Below the pieces are notes generated by a model that saw only the letters and a program-made list of their open reading frames with translations, had not been told where the DNA came from and searched no databases. From the NCBI RefSeq assembly GCF_042683685.1, contig NZ_JBHUOP010000006.1, forward strand, positions 1 through 64,000: 64,000 nt of DNA, read 5' to 3'. A program made the translations under genes and the position numbers. Each line of letters starts with the position of its first letter. The first letter of the stretch is position 1. Positions 39,087 through 48,407 of the stretch are shown in pieces. This DNA is from Timonella corticicola. GTDB taxonomy: Bacteria > Actinomycetota > Actinomycetes > Actinomycetales > Cellulomonadaceae.

Positions 39087-40634
39087 TTAGTTCTGCGGCT
39101 TGACCAGCGGGAACAGAATTGTCTCCCGAATACCCAGGCCAGTGAGCGCCATAAGCAGACGGTCAAGTCCCATTCCCATGCCTCCGCTTGGCGGCATCGC
39201 ATATTCCATTGCGGTGAGGAAGTCTTCGTCTAGCACCATTGCCTCGTCATCTCCAGCGGCAGCCAGAATTGCCTGTGCCTCGAAGCGTTGTCGCTGGATA
39301 ACGGGGTCAACAAGCTCTGAATATGCGGTCGCAAGTTCAAATCCACGGACGTAGAGGTCCCACTTTTCCACTACGCCCCTCTTTGAACGGTGGTCGCGAG
39401 TAAGCGGTGAAGTTTCCACTGGGAAATCACGTACAAAAGTGGGTTCATACAGGTCATCGCCGACAAAGTGTTCCCAAAGTTCTTCAACCAGTTTTCCATG
39501 GTTGGTCTTTTTAGGATCGACCTTTACCTCAACCTTGTCGGCGAGTTTCTGGAGTTCTGCCACTGAGGTCTCTGGAGTGATCTCCAGTCCCGCGGCAGAG
39601 GACAGCGAGTCATACATGGATAGTTCTGCCCACTCTCCGCCGAGTTCGTACTGCTCTCCGTTCGGGAGCGTCACGAGAGTCTCACCGTCATACACATCGC
39701 GGGCCGCGGTCTGTACGAGGTCCTTGGTGAGTGCCGCCATGGTGTTGTAGTCGCCATAGGCTTCATAGGCCTCGAGCATCGCGAACTCTGGCGAGTGGCT
39801 TGAGTCCGCTCCCTCGTTGCGGAAGTTACGGTTGATCTCGAAGACCTTTTCGATACCACCCACCACGGCACGCTTGAGGAACAGTTCTGGTGCGATGCGC
39901 AGGTACAGTTCCATGTCGAACGCGTTCATATGCGTCACGAACGGTCGAGCTGCGGCCCCACCGTGGATGGTCTGCAGCATCGGGGTCTCGATCTCAAGGA
40001 AGTCCCGATTGTGGAAGTTGTTGCGCAGGGATCGTACGACTGCAGCCCGGAGGCGAGCGTTGTCACGGGCTGCGGGGCGTGCAATGAGGTCGACGTAGCG
40101 CTGGCGTACGCGGGCTTCCTCTGACAGCTCAGCGCTCGTGCCGTCCTCGCGCTCGTACATGTTTGGCAGCGGACGCAGCGACTTCGCGGCGATCGCCCAC
40201 TCACTGGCAAAGATGGACAGTTCACCGCGGCGCGAGGAAATGACACGGCCCTTCGCGAACAGGTGGTCCCCAAGGTCGACGTCGGCCTTGAAGGCGGCGA
40301 GCGATTCAGCCCCGATCTCGCCTTGCGAGAGCATCACCTGGACGCGGCTGCCCTCACCGTCTTGCAGGGACACGAAACAGAGCTTTCCGGTGTTGCGGAG
40401 GAAGACAACGCGTCCTGCGATCCCAACAACGTCATCGGTCTCTTCCCCGGTCTCAAGGTGAGCGTACTGCTGACGCACCTGCTTGATCTCGTGAGTGCGA
40501 TCCACGGTCACCGGGTACGCTTCACCGCCTTCAGCGATGAGGCGCGCACGCTTCTCACGGCGCACTCGCAACTGCTCGGGCAGATCGGTTTCAGTGGTGG
40601 CGTTAGCCGCGGTGTTCTTTGGGTCTTCAGTCAC
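39087..40634 (-). CDS. lysS: Lysine--tRNA ligase (class II)
   Basis: Charges tRNA-Lys. At 515 residues it is a full-length class II enzyme: N-terminal OB-fold anticodon domain (GIAGRVVFLRNTGKLCFVSLQDG), motif 1 near FLEIETPML, motif 2 FRNEGADSSHSPEFAMLEAYEAY and motif 3 GMGMGLDRLLM. Start is GTG 40634. It follows nadC by 97 nt. Order lysS-small membrane protein-lsr2 suggests read-through, ended by the lsr2 terminator. Confidence 0.97.
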   Translation of the reverse strand: MTEDPKNTAANATTETDLPEQLRVRREKRARLIAEGGEAYPVTVDRTHEIKQVRQQYAHLETGEETDDVVGIAGRVVFLRNTGKLCFVSLQDGEGSRVQVMLSQGEIGAESLAAFKADVDLGDHLFAKGRVISSRRGELSIFASEWAIAAKSLRPLPNMYEREDGTSAELSEEARVRQRYVDLIARPAARDNARLRAAVVRSLRNNFHNRDFLEIETPMLQTIHGGAAARPFVTHMNAFDMELYLRIAPELFLKRAVVGGIEKVFEINRNFRNEGADSSHSPEFAMLEAYEAYGDYNTMAALTKDLVQTAARDVYDGETLVTLPNGEQYELGGEWAELSMYDSLSSAAGLEITPETSVAELQKLADKVEVKVDPKKTNHGKLVEELWEHFVGDDLYEPTFVRDFPVETSPLTRDHRSKRGVVEKWDLYVRGFELATAYSELVDPVIQRQRFEAQAILAAAGDDEAMVLDEDFLTAMEYAMPPSGGMGMGLDRLLMALTGLGIRETILFPLVKPQN

Positions 40635-40731
40635 CCGTTTATTCTATCCGCCGCAGGCGATCCTAAAACTGGCACTATCGGTGGTACGGCTCACTTTCAG
40701 CGATCAGGTTCGGCCACCTGATCCGCTGGGC

Positions 40732-41664
40732 TCATCGGCTGACGAGATCCAGAGCCAGGTCGAGGATTGGAGCGGAGTGCGTCAGAGCGCCCACAGACAT
40801 GTAGTCAACGCCCGTGGCCGCGATTCCCGCAGCACGCGGTACGGTCACGGTCCCGGTTGCCTCGAGTTCGATCTTGCCAAGGTCGGCTTCGCGGGGACGC
40901 AGCGTCTCCACGACCGCACGCATCTCGTCGTTGCTCATGTTGTCCAGCAGCAGAAACCGCGCCCCCGCATCAACGGCCTCAATGGCCTGGGCATAGGTGT
41001 CGGCCTCCACCTGGATGAGCACCTCAGGGAACTGTGCACGAACAGCCTCAATTGCCGCCGATACCGATCCCGCGGCAACCACGTGGTTGTCCTTGACCAT
41101 TGCGACATCGTACAGTCCCATACGCTTGTTGGTGCCGCCACCGGCCCGTACCGCGTACTTTTCAAGTTCACGCAGTCCCGGAGTGGTTTTGCGGGTGTCA
41201 AGCACCATCGCAGATGTACCCTCGAGTTGGTCCGCAAACACCCGGGTCGCGGTCGCAACCCCGGATGCGCGACTCGCCAGGTTCAACAGGGTACGTTCCG
41301 CGATGAGGATCGCTTGAACCGGGGCGGTCAACACCGCAAGACGGTCGCCCGCCCTCACCCGGGTTCCGTCGGGAACGTCGAACACGACAGATGTCGCAGG
41401 CCCATCCGCATTCGTCATTCCGAAGCGCTCAGCCACCTGTGCAAGAGCCTCAGGCGCCACGGCAAGCCCTGCCACAACACCATTCTGGCGCGCCATCAGA
41501 TGTGCCGTGACCTGTTTGCTCGGCGAAATCGTCGCCTGCGAGGTCACATCCCGTCCAGGGAAGCCTCCCAGGTCCTCATCTAGGGTCGTACGTACCGTTC
41601 GGCGCACCCAGTCAAGATCAAGCGGCTCCACACCCGGTGCCATTGGCGATACCGAAGCGATCAT
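40732..41664 (-). CDS. nadC: Nicotinate-nucleotide diphosphorylase (carboxylating)
   Basis: Converts quinolinate and PRPP to nicotinate mononucleotide in de novo NAD synthesis. ATG 41664 has GAGGAA 9 nt upstream and gives 310 residues. Motifs include LDEDLGGFPGRDVTS, TLLNLASRASGVAT, LDTRKTTPGLRELEKYAV, GGGTNKRMGL and VKDNH. The gap before it (about 100 nt) contains a GACGAGCC half-repeat. It is preceded by nadB; nadA is not in the window. Confidence 0.96.
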   Translation of the reverse strand: MIASVSPMAPGVEPLDLDWVRRTVRTTLDEDLGGFPGRDVTSQATISPSKQVTAHLMARQNGVVAGLAVAPEALAQVAERFGMTNADGPATSVVFDVPDGTRVRAGDRLAVLTAPVQAILIAERTLLNLASRASGVATATRVFADQLEGTSAMVLDTRKTTPGLRELEKYAVRAGGGTNKRMGLYDVAMVKDNHVVAAGSVSAAIEAVRAQFPEVLIQVEADTYAQAIEAVDAGARFLLLDNMSNDEMRAVVETLRPREADLGKIELEATGTVTVPRAAGIAATGVDYMSVGALTHSAPILDLALDLVSR

Positions 41665-41764
41665 TGTGCTGTTCCTCTGTTTCATTGACGACGAGCCGGT
41701 TGCTCTACGCACCCGACTCACCGATTACCTGTGCCCACGTCGGATCTGGCAGCGCTGCTGCCAG

Positions 41765-43516
41765 CTAGTTGTGTTCGCCGCGCCGCAGCGGAGCGGTATC
41801 CGTCACCAGCGTGCCGTCATCGTGCAGGCGGATGACCACGCGCTGTAGCCACTCGTCGGAAATCTGTGGGAAGTCGGTGCGGTAATGCCCGCCGCGCGTC
41901 TCCTCGCGAGCCAGCGCGGCGGCCGCGAGCGCTGAGGACACCATGTGGATGTTGGTGGCCTCCCATTCCGCAGCCTGTGGGGTGGCGTGGTGATCACCCG
42001 CAAGCGATTCCGGCACTGCGGCATCGGTGCGCACCTGACCCAGTTTGTCGAGGGTAACGCGCAATGACTCCGCACTGCGGCGAACTCCAGCGCCTGCGGT
42101 CATCGCCCTCTGAATTCGCGAACGCGAGGCGGCCATGACCAAACCACTCGAGCCCTCTCGCGGTGCGGGTTCCCGCTGTGGTAGTTCCCCAGCCGCCATG
42201 CGGGCCGCAATGTCCCTTGCGGCTCGCTGTGCGAACACAAGACCTTCGAGAAGAGAGTTGGAGGCGAGACGATTCGCCCCGTGTACGCCGGTGCACGCAG
42301 ACTCGCCGACCGCGTACAAACCGCGCAGGGTGGAACGCCCATTGACGTTGGTGACGATCCCACCCGAGTGATAGTGCTGCGCAGGAGCCACAGGGACCGG
42401 TTCGGCGGTGATGTCGAATCCCTGGGCAAGGAGTCTTTCGTAGATCGTGGGGAAACGCGATTTCAGGAAGTCGGTGCCGAGATGACGAGCGTCCAGCAGG
42501 ACGTGATCGGAGTTGGTCTGAGCCATCTGTTCCACTATCGCGTGTGCGACCACGTCGCGTGGGGCAAGTTCAGCCATGGGGTGGATATCCGGCATGAACC
42601 GCTTACCGTCAACGTCGATCAGGTAGGCGCCCTCGCCGCGAACCGCCTCCGAGATGAGCGTGAGCTGGCCCTTCGCACCTGATCCGAGCCACAGTACCGT
42701 CGGATGGAACTGCACGAACTCCAGATCCGCGAGGTCTGCACCAGCCCGTAAAGCGGCCGCTGCCCCATCACCCGTGGTCTGTGCCGGGTTCGTCGAGGAC
42801 ACGTAGACCTGTCCGATTCCCCCGGTTGCCAGAACGACCGCACGTGCCAGTGCGGCGCCCACGCCATCACGCTGCCCCTCACCACGGACGTGCAGCGTGA
42901 CACCGCAGGCGACACGGCGGTCGTTGTCGTTTTCCTGCGGTTCGATCAGGCCCGACGAGGTCAGAATGTCAAGCACCTGCGCGTGTTCGATGATTTCAAT
43001 GTCCGGGTCGTTGCGGACAGCCTCCAGTTGTGCCACTAGGGCACGGCTGATCTCCGCGCCCGTCGCGTCTCCACCCGCATGCGCAATACGGTCAGCGTGA
43101 TGTCCGCCCTCCCGTGTGAGCGCCACATCGCCGTCGGGCTCAAGATCGAACTTGGTGCCGCGTTCGATCAGTTCCCGCACGCGGGCAGGGCCTTCGGTCA
43201 CCAAGACCTCGACGGCATCCGTGTCACACAGCCCCACCCCTGCAGTCAGGGTGTCTTCGAGGTGAGCCTGCGGTGAGTCACTCGGGTCAAGCGCCGCTGC
43301 GATCCCACCCTGCGCCCACACTGTCGAACCCGACGAGAGCCGGTCCTTGGTCACCAGGAGCACCCGCCCCACATGCGAGCGCAGTTCGAGGGCTGCGGTG
43401 AGACCCGCGATGCCACTGCCCACGACAATCACATCCGCGCGGGCTACCCATCCAGGGTCGGCCGCTGACAGATGCGTGGGCAGGCAGATGCGTGGCTCCG
43501 CTTGGGGCGTGGGCAT
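41765..43516 (-). CDS. nadB: L-aspartate oxidase
   Basis: Flavoenzyme making iminoaspartate for quinolinate synthesis. The 583-residue length is usual for actinobacteria. The FAD site VVGSGIAGLTAAL is at residues 31-43, followed by SSGSTVWAQGGIAAAL, TREGGHHADRIAHAGGDATG and the C-terminal helical domain. GGAG lies 9 nt before ATG 43516. It follows panD by 17 nt, so pantothenate and NAD genes appear co-transcribed. Confidence 0.96.
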   Translation of the reverse strand: MPTPQAEPRICLPTHLSAADPGWVARADVIVVGSGIAGLTAALELRSHVGRVLLVTKDRLSSGSTVWAQGGIAAALDPSDSPQAHLEDTLTAGVGLCDTDAVEVLVTEGPARVRELIERGTKFDLEPDGDVALTREGGHHADRIAHAGGDATGAEISRALVAQLEAVRNDPDIEIIEHAQVLDILTSSGLIEPQENDNDRRVACGVTLHVRGEGQRDGVGAALARAVVLATGGIGQVYVSSTNPAQTTGDGAAAALRAGADLADLEFVQFHPTVLWLGSGAKGQLTLISEAVRGEGAYLIDVDGKRFMPDIHPMAELAPRDVVAHAIVEQMAQTNSDHVLLDARHLGTDFLKSRFPTIYERLLAQGFDITAEPVPVAPAQHYHSGGIVTNVNGRSTLRGLYAVGESACTGVHGANRLASNSLLEGLVFAQRAARDIAARMAAGELPQREPAPREGSSGLVMAASRSRIQRAMTAGAGVRRSAESLRVTLDKLGQVRTDAAVPESLAGDHHATPQAAEWEATNIHMVSSALAAAALAREETRGGHYRTDFPQISDEWLQRVVIRLHDDGTLVTDTAPLRRGEHN

Positions 43517-43533
43517 GGAAGGGGTCTCCTAGA

Positions 43534-43971
43534 TCATTCTTGGAACGGAGCGATGGGCAGACCGGAGGGTTCGAGGTCGTAGCCATCGGGGACCAGACCC
43601 GGCTCGTTGGAGCACTCGACGATCCTGTTGTTCTCGTCAACGAACACGACGTGGGGAACGTAGTGGCGGGCCTCGTCGCTGTGCATCATTCCATAGGCGA
43701 TGAGGATAACCGTGTCACCGGGGTTGATCAGGTGTGCCGCCGCACCATTGATACAGATCTGCCCCGAACCGGGCGCACCGGGAATCACATATGTGGTCAG
43801 ACGCGAGCCATTGGTCACGTCAACCACGTCAACCTGTTGACCCGGGTAGAGGTCCGCTGCCTCCAGGAGATCGGCATCCACAGTGATCGAACCGACGTAG
43901 TGCAGGTCAGCCTGCGTCACGGTGGCTCGGTGGATCTTCCCAATCATCATTGGGCGTTGCAAAGACGTCAC
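43534..43971 (-). CDS. panD: Aspartate 1-decarboxylase (pyruvoyl type)
   Basis: Makes beta-alanine for pantothenate. The zymogen is expected to self-cleave at Gly27-Ser28 (HYVGSITVD) to form the pyruvoyl group. GTG 43971 with AAAGGAAC 8 nt upstream gives 145 residues; ATG 43950 at MMIGKIHR is the alternative and would also retain the active site. The C-terminus is about 15 residues longer than in E. coli PanD. It lies 88 nt after panC. Confidence 0.96.
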   Translation of the reverse strand: MTSLQRPMMIGKIHRATVTQADLHYVGSITVDADLLEAADLYPGQQVDVVDVTNGSRLTTYVIPGAPGSGQICINGAAAHLINPGDTVILIAYGMMHSDEARHYVPHVVFVDENNRIVECSNEPGLVPDGYDLEPSGLPIAPFQE

Positions 43972-44059
43972 GGTAAAAGTTCCTTTAAAAAAACTGCAGT
44001 ATCAGCATCCATGCCCCGTGTCGGACAGCCCTGTTTCAGACCGGCCCGTGCGGGACGGC

Positions 44060-44944
44060 TCAGGCGAGGGCTGAACCAATCACGATGCGCATGTTGTCAA
44101 TAAGTCTAGTCCTGCCCACGCGGGCAGCCACGAGAACAAGCGCCTCCCCTGTGAACCGGTCCCCCGCATCCGCAATCGTGTCGGGGTCGACCACAACACA
44201 GTAGTCCACCTCGATACCCGGCTGATCAGCAAAGACTTTGAGGGCTGCCGCACGCGCCTCAAGTGCATCGGCTCCGACCTCCGCTGCATGGCGTGCAGCG
44301 AAAAGCGCTCGCGACAAAGTGAGTGCGATCTCACGTTCCTCGGTGGTCAAATAAGCATTCCGTGAAGACAGCGCCAACCCATCTGCTTGACGCACGATGG
44401 GGACCGGACAGATCTCTACCCTGTGTCCGAAGTCCTTCACCATCCTTTGAATGATGAGCAACTGCTGCGCATCCTTCTCTCCGAAGAATGCAAGGTCTGG
44501 ATCAATGAGGTTCAGTAGTTTGTTCACAACCGTGACCACCCCATCGAAATGGGTGGGACGGAATTCTCCCTCAAGGACTGTGCCAAGTTTCCCTGCCGTT
44601 GCCCGTACGAGCGGATCCCCTCCCGGATACATGTCCTCAAGCGTCGGAGCGAACACGATGTCCACTCCATGCTCACTGAGCAGTTCGACGTCCGCCTCAA
44701 GCGTGCGCGGGTAGGAGTCATAGTCCTCGCCGGGACCAAACTGCAGTGGGTTAACAAAAATAGTGACAACAACCTGGCGTGCTTGGGATCGAGCCTGATT
44801 GACCAGTTCCATGTGCCCCGCATGCAACGCGCCCATCGTCATGACAACGGCTCGCTGAGCAAGGCTTTCATCACCAAGAACCGGCTGGTTCAGCACCCGC
44901 CGCAACTCTTCAGTTGTGTGTACTACAAGTGGCTTATGAGCCAT
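44060..44944 (-). CDS. panC: Pantothenate synthetase
   Basis: ATP-dependent ligation of pantoate and beta-alanine. The 294-residue protein has the HIGH-like site MGALHAGHMELV, FVNPLQFGPGEDYDSYPR, FGEKDAQQLLIIQRM and LSSRNAYL. ATG 44944 lies 11 nt after the DUF2520 gene stop. With panD it supplies the last pantothenate steps; panB is not in the window. Confidence 0.97.
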   Translation of the reverse strand: MAHKPLVVHTTEELRRVLNQPVLGDESLAQRAVVMTMGALHAGHMELVNQARSQARQVVVTIFVNPLQFGPGEDYDSYPRTLEADVELLSEHGVDIVFAPTLEDMYPGGDPLVRATAGKLGTVLEGEFRPTHFDGVVTVVNKLLNLIDPDLAFFGEKDAQQLLIIQRMVKDFGHRVEICPVPIVRQADGLALSSRNAYLTTEEREIALTLSRALFAARHAAEVGADALEARAAALKVFADQPGIEVDYCVVVDPDTIADAGDRFTGEALVLVAARVGRTRLIDNMRIVIGSALA

Positions 44945-44955
44945 GGTGAGGGTTC

Positions 44956-45882
44956 CTACGATTGGGGTTTCTTTAGGGTGTCCAGCAGGTTTTGCGCCTG
45001 CTGCTCGCTGAGTCGGCCAGAACGCAGACTACGCACTGTTGCAGAACGACTCAAGTGCGCATAAGACTCAACCACGTCCACAGCGTTGTCCTGCGCTGCA
45101 TACTCTGCGATTGTTTCAAGGTGTTTCGCCACGGTTCCGCTATCTCCCCGCGCCACCGGTCCAGTCAACGCCGCAATAGGGTCCGCTGTTCCATCGGCAT
45201 GGCGCAATGCCCCATCAAGCGCCGCATACAGCAGCGGAGCGAGTGTGTGGCCCGGATGGGAGATACCAGCCTGTGCAAGCATGTCCGCTGCCTGCGCTAC
45301 CAGGACAACAAGATGGTTGGCTCCGTGCGCGAGAGCCGCATGGTAGAGACCACGTGCGGATTCATCAACGACAACGGGTTCACCGCCGATCTCGACCACG
45401 AGTGCCTGCCCAATTGGAAGTACCGGGCTAGGAGCCGTCACCGCGAAGGTCGCCCCCTCAAGTCGAGATAGATCCAAAGACGTACCAGTGAACGTCATCG
45501 CAGGATGGATTGCAACGGGGATAGCGCCCCGCTCCCGCGCCGGATCCAATATCCGCGCACCGTACGCGCCCGAAGTGTGCACAACGATCTGCCCGGGTTG
45601 CCAGGCACCCAGATCCGCAAGTCCTTGCACAACAGACTCGAGGGCATCATCAGGAACCGTCAACAAAACGAGTTCGGATCGCTCCACAACGTCTTGCGGA
45701 GTCGCAATGGGAACACCCGGCAAGAGAGCATCCACTCGATCACGTGATTCCTGCGAAATCGCCGTGGCCCCGACAACCGCGTGTCCGGTTGCCCGCAACG
45801 CGCTCCCAAGCACAGCTCCGACCCGGCCCGCGCCAATGATTCCAATGCCCAGTCGTCCGGGCTTGGCTCCAGGTGACGTCAT
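44956..45882 (-). CDS. Rossmann-like / DUF2520 protein
   Basis: The 308-residue product has an N-terminal NAD(P)-binding fold (GIGIIGAGRVGAVLGSALRATGH) and a C-terminal DUF2520 helical domain (VDESARGLYHAALAHGANHLVVLVAQA), resembling ketopantoate reductase and pyrroline-5-carboxylate reductase folds. Position directly upstream of panC suggests a ketopantoate-reductase-like (PanE) role, a frequent but unproven proposal for this family. ATG 45882 overlaps the upstream PH-domain gene stop as ATGA. Confidence 0.88.
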   Translation of the reverse strand: MTSPGAKPGRLGIGIIGAGRVGAVLGSALRATGHAVVGATAISQESRDRVDALLPGVPIATPQDVVERSELVLLTVPDDALESVVQGLADLGAWQPGQIVVHTSGAYGARILDPARERGAIPVAIHPAMTFTGTSLDLSRLEGATFAVTAPSPVLPIGQALVVEIGGEPVVVDESARGLYHAALAHGANHLVVLVAQAADMLAQAGISHPGHTLAPLLYAALDGALRHADGTADPIAALTGPVARGDSGTVAKHLETIAEYAAQDNAVDVVESYAHLSRSATVRSLRSGRLSEQQAQNLLDTLKKPQS

Positions 45883-47783
45883 GACTGAGGAGCCTCTTTG
45901 TCGGGACCCACGCTGTCCTGAATAGGCTGCGAGTCGGGCGCGATGCACCTAACCGCATCAGGCTGAGGTGCTACCGACTCGGGGCCGCGTGAGAGGTCAT
46001 CGAGCGCCGTTTGAGTACCCGGTTCTCCCTCAAACACCTGGTCTTCGCTTTCAAAGTGGTGTTGTTCCACCTGAACTAGCCACTGCTCTGGACCTGCGGA
46101 TGCTCGCGCGCGCCGTGCCCGGTCCGCCTGCTCAGCAAGCAAGGACCGAATAGTCTCTGGGCTCTGGTGCGGTACGTATGGAACAATCGATCCCGGTGTT
46201 GAATGCAGCTGGAAACTCGCCACATTGAGTTTGCGCTGCCACGGCCCCTGCTTGGCACCGATAGATTGGGTGCGTTCATGTGGCACAACCGCCACCTGCC
46301 GGGTGAGCCAGCCAGTACGAATAACCAGTGCTCGTTCAGTTTCAGCGAATCCGTTGCGCTTATAACTGAGCGGGTCAAGCCAGCGCGCGGAGCGTGGGCT
46401 TACCGTAAAGCCGCGGTCAGTGCCCTTCCCGTTGAACGCCGCCTCGAGAAATTCCAGCGGCTGCGCCACACCAAGATCAGGCAGAACGAGCCACAGTGCG
46501 TCGAGGGCTTCCACGGTCGTACCCACCGGAAGGAGGACCGATTCCATGGACACCGAGTTGCCATTCGCCTCGACCGCCTGACCGGCGACGTTGACATCCA
46601 CCCGCCACCAGCCGAGTTTGCGCCACAGGATCGATTGACGCAGTCGAACTGCTTGAACGCGTCCCGGAGGGATCGTCTTGGCGCGGGTTTCAAGCAGTCC
46701 GTGCCGGACCCGGATACCGTCCTGAGAGATCGCACCTGTGAAGCCGTATTCGCCGATGATCGCGTTCCATGCCATTGGTCCGAAAGCGAGCAGACCGGGC
46801 AGCATCGATAGAGCGATCGCGCCAAGTCCGAGCGTGAACAGCACGATCATTGCGACAACGAAGATCACTGCGAAGATGGTCGACCAGGAAAGCAGACCAC
46901 CAATGATGATCCGCTTGGGCGGGACCTGGTAGATGATGCGTTCCGGGGTCTCGTACTGCAGTGCCGGTGGAATCGGAGGATATGTCTGAGCTGCCGCGTC
47001 CGGCTGAGAACCTGGTGCATTGGAGCTTGGGGCACTTCCGTGCATCGCCCCTGTCTGCGCCTCGGATGAAGCACCTGAAGCCGGGGCAGTTGCCTGGCCA
47101 CGTACACGCTGGACTGCACCCGATGCTCGGGCCAGCAATTCGATGCGCAGCAGGTTTGCCTGCTCTTCCTTGAGGAAGCCAATCTTGACGTTGCTCTCGC
47201 CGCCAGCCGCCGAGGTGATCGTCAGTTCTGCGAGCCCGAAGATACGGGCGATCAGCGGCTTCACGATGTCGATGGACTGGATGCGGTCAAGGCGCGCCTT
47301 GCGTTCCTGACGGAACAATATCCCGCTGTTCATGTACACCGACTCATGGTCGTACGCGTATCGCATTCGGCGCCAGGCAAGGTAGCCGTACAGAACAGCC
47401 ACGATAAGACCGATGACGGCGATACCGAGGACGATCAACACTTCCCAACGCGCGATCGTTTCGACGACCTCTGCCTCGTCTGGGCCCTGTCCCACCAGGC
47501 CCTGTCCGAAACTTTGCAGGCCACCGTACAGGATCGCGACGATGACGATCCATCCCTTGATGAACGGTGTCGCCTTGTGAACCTGATGCCACTCTTTGTC
47601 ATCGGTTGCCGCGGGAGGTTGACTCTGTAGGGTCTCTACCTGATCGATGGCGGGTGTCTCGAGGGGAACCTGGTGACTGGCTGGGGGCGCGAATGCCTCA
47701 CCCACTGTGGGCGAGGGGTTCTGCGCGGGATCAGATGTGCCGCCGCCAGGCACAGGAAGATCGTTGTTCTGGCTCACGGTCAC
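45879..47783 (-). CDS. Membrane protein with two PH (DUF304) domains, YdbT-like, copy 1
   Basis: The 634-residue product begins with a disordered, Pro/Gln-rich stretch of about 70 residues. TM segments then alternate with bacterial PH (bPH2) domains: helices near 80-98 and 115-140, a PH domain (SGILFRQERKARLDRIQSIDIVKPLI), a Gly/Ser/Ala linker, helices near 300-345, and further PH-like units (HGLLETRAKTIPPGRVQAVRL and IRTGWLTRQVAVVPHERTQSIGAKQGP). B. subtilis YdbT, with YdbS, is linked to defence against some antimicrobial peptides. It is coupled to its YdbS-like partner by a 4-nt overlap. Confidence 0.85.
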   Translation of the reverse strand: MTVSQNNDLPVPGGGTSDPAQNPSPTVGEAFAPPASHQVPLETPAIDQVETLQSQPPAATDDKEWHQVHKATPFIKGWIVIVAILYGGLQSFGQGLVGQGPDEAEVVETIARWEVLIVLGIAVIGLIVAVLYGYLAWRRMRYAYDHESVYMNSGILFRQERKARLDRIQSIDIVKPLIARIFGLAELTITSAAGGESNVKIGFLKEEQANLLRIELLARASGAVQRVRGQATAPASGASSEAQTGAMHGSAPSSNAPGSQPDAAAQTYPPIPPALQYETPERIIYQVPPKRIIIGGLLSWSTIFAVIFVVAMIVLFTLGLGAIALSMLPGLLAFGPMAWNAIIGEYGFTGAISQDGIRVRHGLLETRAKTIPPGRVQAVRLRQSILWRKLGWWRVDVNVAGQAVEANGNSVSMESVLLPVGTTVEALDALWLVLPDLGVAQPLEFLEAAFNGKGTDRGFTVSPRSARWLDPLSYKRNGFAETERALVIRTGWLTRQVAVVPHERTQSIGAKQGPWQRKLNVASFQLHSTPGSIVPYVPHQSPETIRSLLAEQADRARRARASAGPEQWLVQVEQHHFESEDQVFEGEPGTQTALDDLSRGPESVAPQPDAVRCIAPDSQPIQDSVGPDKEAPQS

Positions 47784-48265
47784 AGACCTGCCAGTCGAGA
47801 CTCGCCGCGGCTCGCCAAACGGTCGCGGAGTCGAGCAGCCTCCTCCGGAACAAGTCCGCTCACCACCGCATCTGTCTGTGCTGAGGCAGTGTGGAGAGTA
47901 ACCTTCGCGATACCGAACGCACGGTCGAATGGCCCTGCCTCAACATCGACCAGTTGCATGCGTCCGTAGGGCACAACGGTGATCGATTTGAACATGACAC
48001 CCTTTTTCACCAACAGATCGTCCTCGCGTTCGGCGTACCCCATTGCGGGAACCTGCCTGCGAATGACCCAGGCCACCCAGCTAAACAGCACGAGCACACC
48101 GGCGGGGATCAGGTAGGCCCACACCTGCTTGATCACAATCGCGAGCACCAGTGAACCGATGAGCGGCACGAGCATCGACAGGAACCAGGTCAAGAGCCGC
48201 ACGTGCGTCAACTTCGGCGAAACACGCTGCCACTCGATGCCTTCAGGGTCGAAAATGGGATCCAT
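47780..48265 (-). CDS. PH-domain membrane protein, YdbS-like, copy 1
   Basis: A 161-residue protein from ATG 48265 (GAGGAA 7 nt upstream). Two TM helices (about 22-65) are followed by one bPH2 domain with the core KGVMFKSITVVPYGRMQLVDVEAGPFDRAFGIA. It is paired with the YdbT-like gene by an ATGA overlap. The C-terminal LRDRLASRGESRLAGL resembles that of the second YdbS-like copy, showing that the pair has been duplicated. Confidence 0.85.
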   Translation of the reverse strand: MDPIFDPEGIEWQRVSPKLTHVRLLTWFLSMLVPLIGSLVLAIVIKQVWAYLIPAGVLVLFSWVAWVIRRQVPAMGYAEREDDLLVKKGVMFKSITVVPYGRMQLVDVEAGPFDRAFGIAKVTLHTASAQTDAVVSGLVPEEAARLRDRLASRGESRLAGL

Positions 48266-48407
48266 GAGGTTTCCTCGTGCCGGGCGCACTACTGAAGCAC
48301 GCGAACTTGAGCCAAATCATTGAGCACCTCCACTTTACTGGTGCTCACCGACATTCTTAACTTTCTTTTCCCGTGCTGGGACCGACCACCCTAGCACTTA
48401 CCTTCTC

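Noticed and set aside
40495..41583. A 362-codon plus-strand frame over lysS and nadC
   Set aside because: Antisense to conserved genes and without recognisable motifs.
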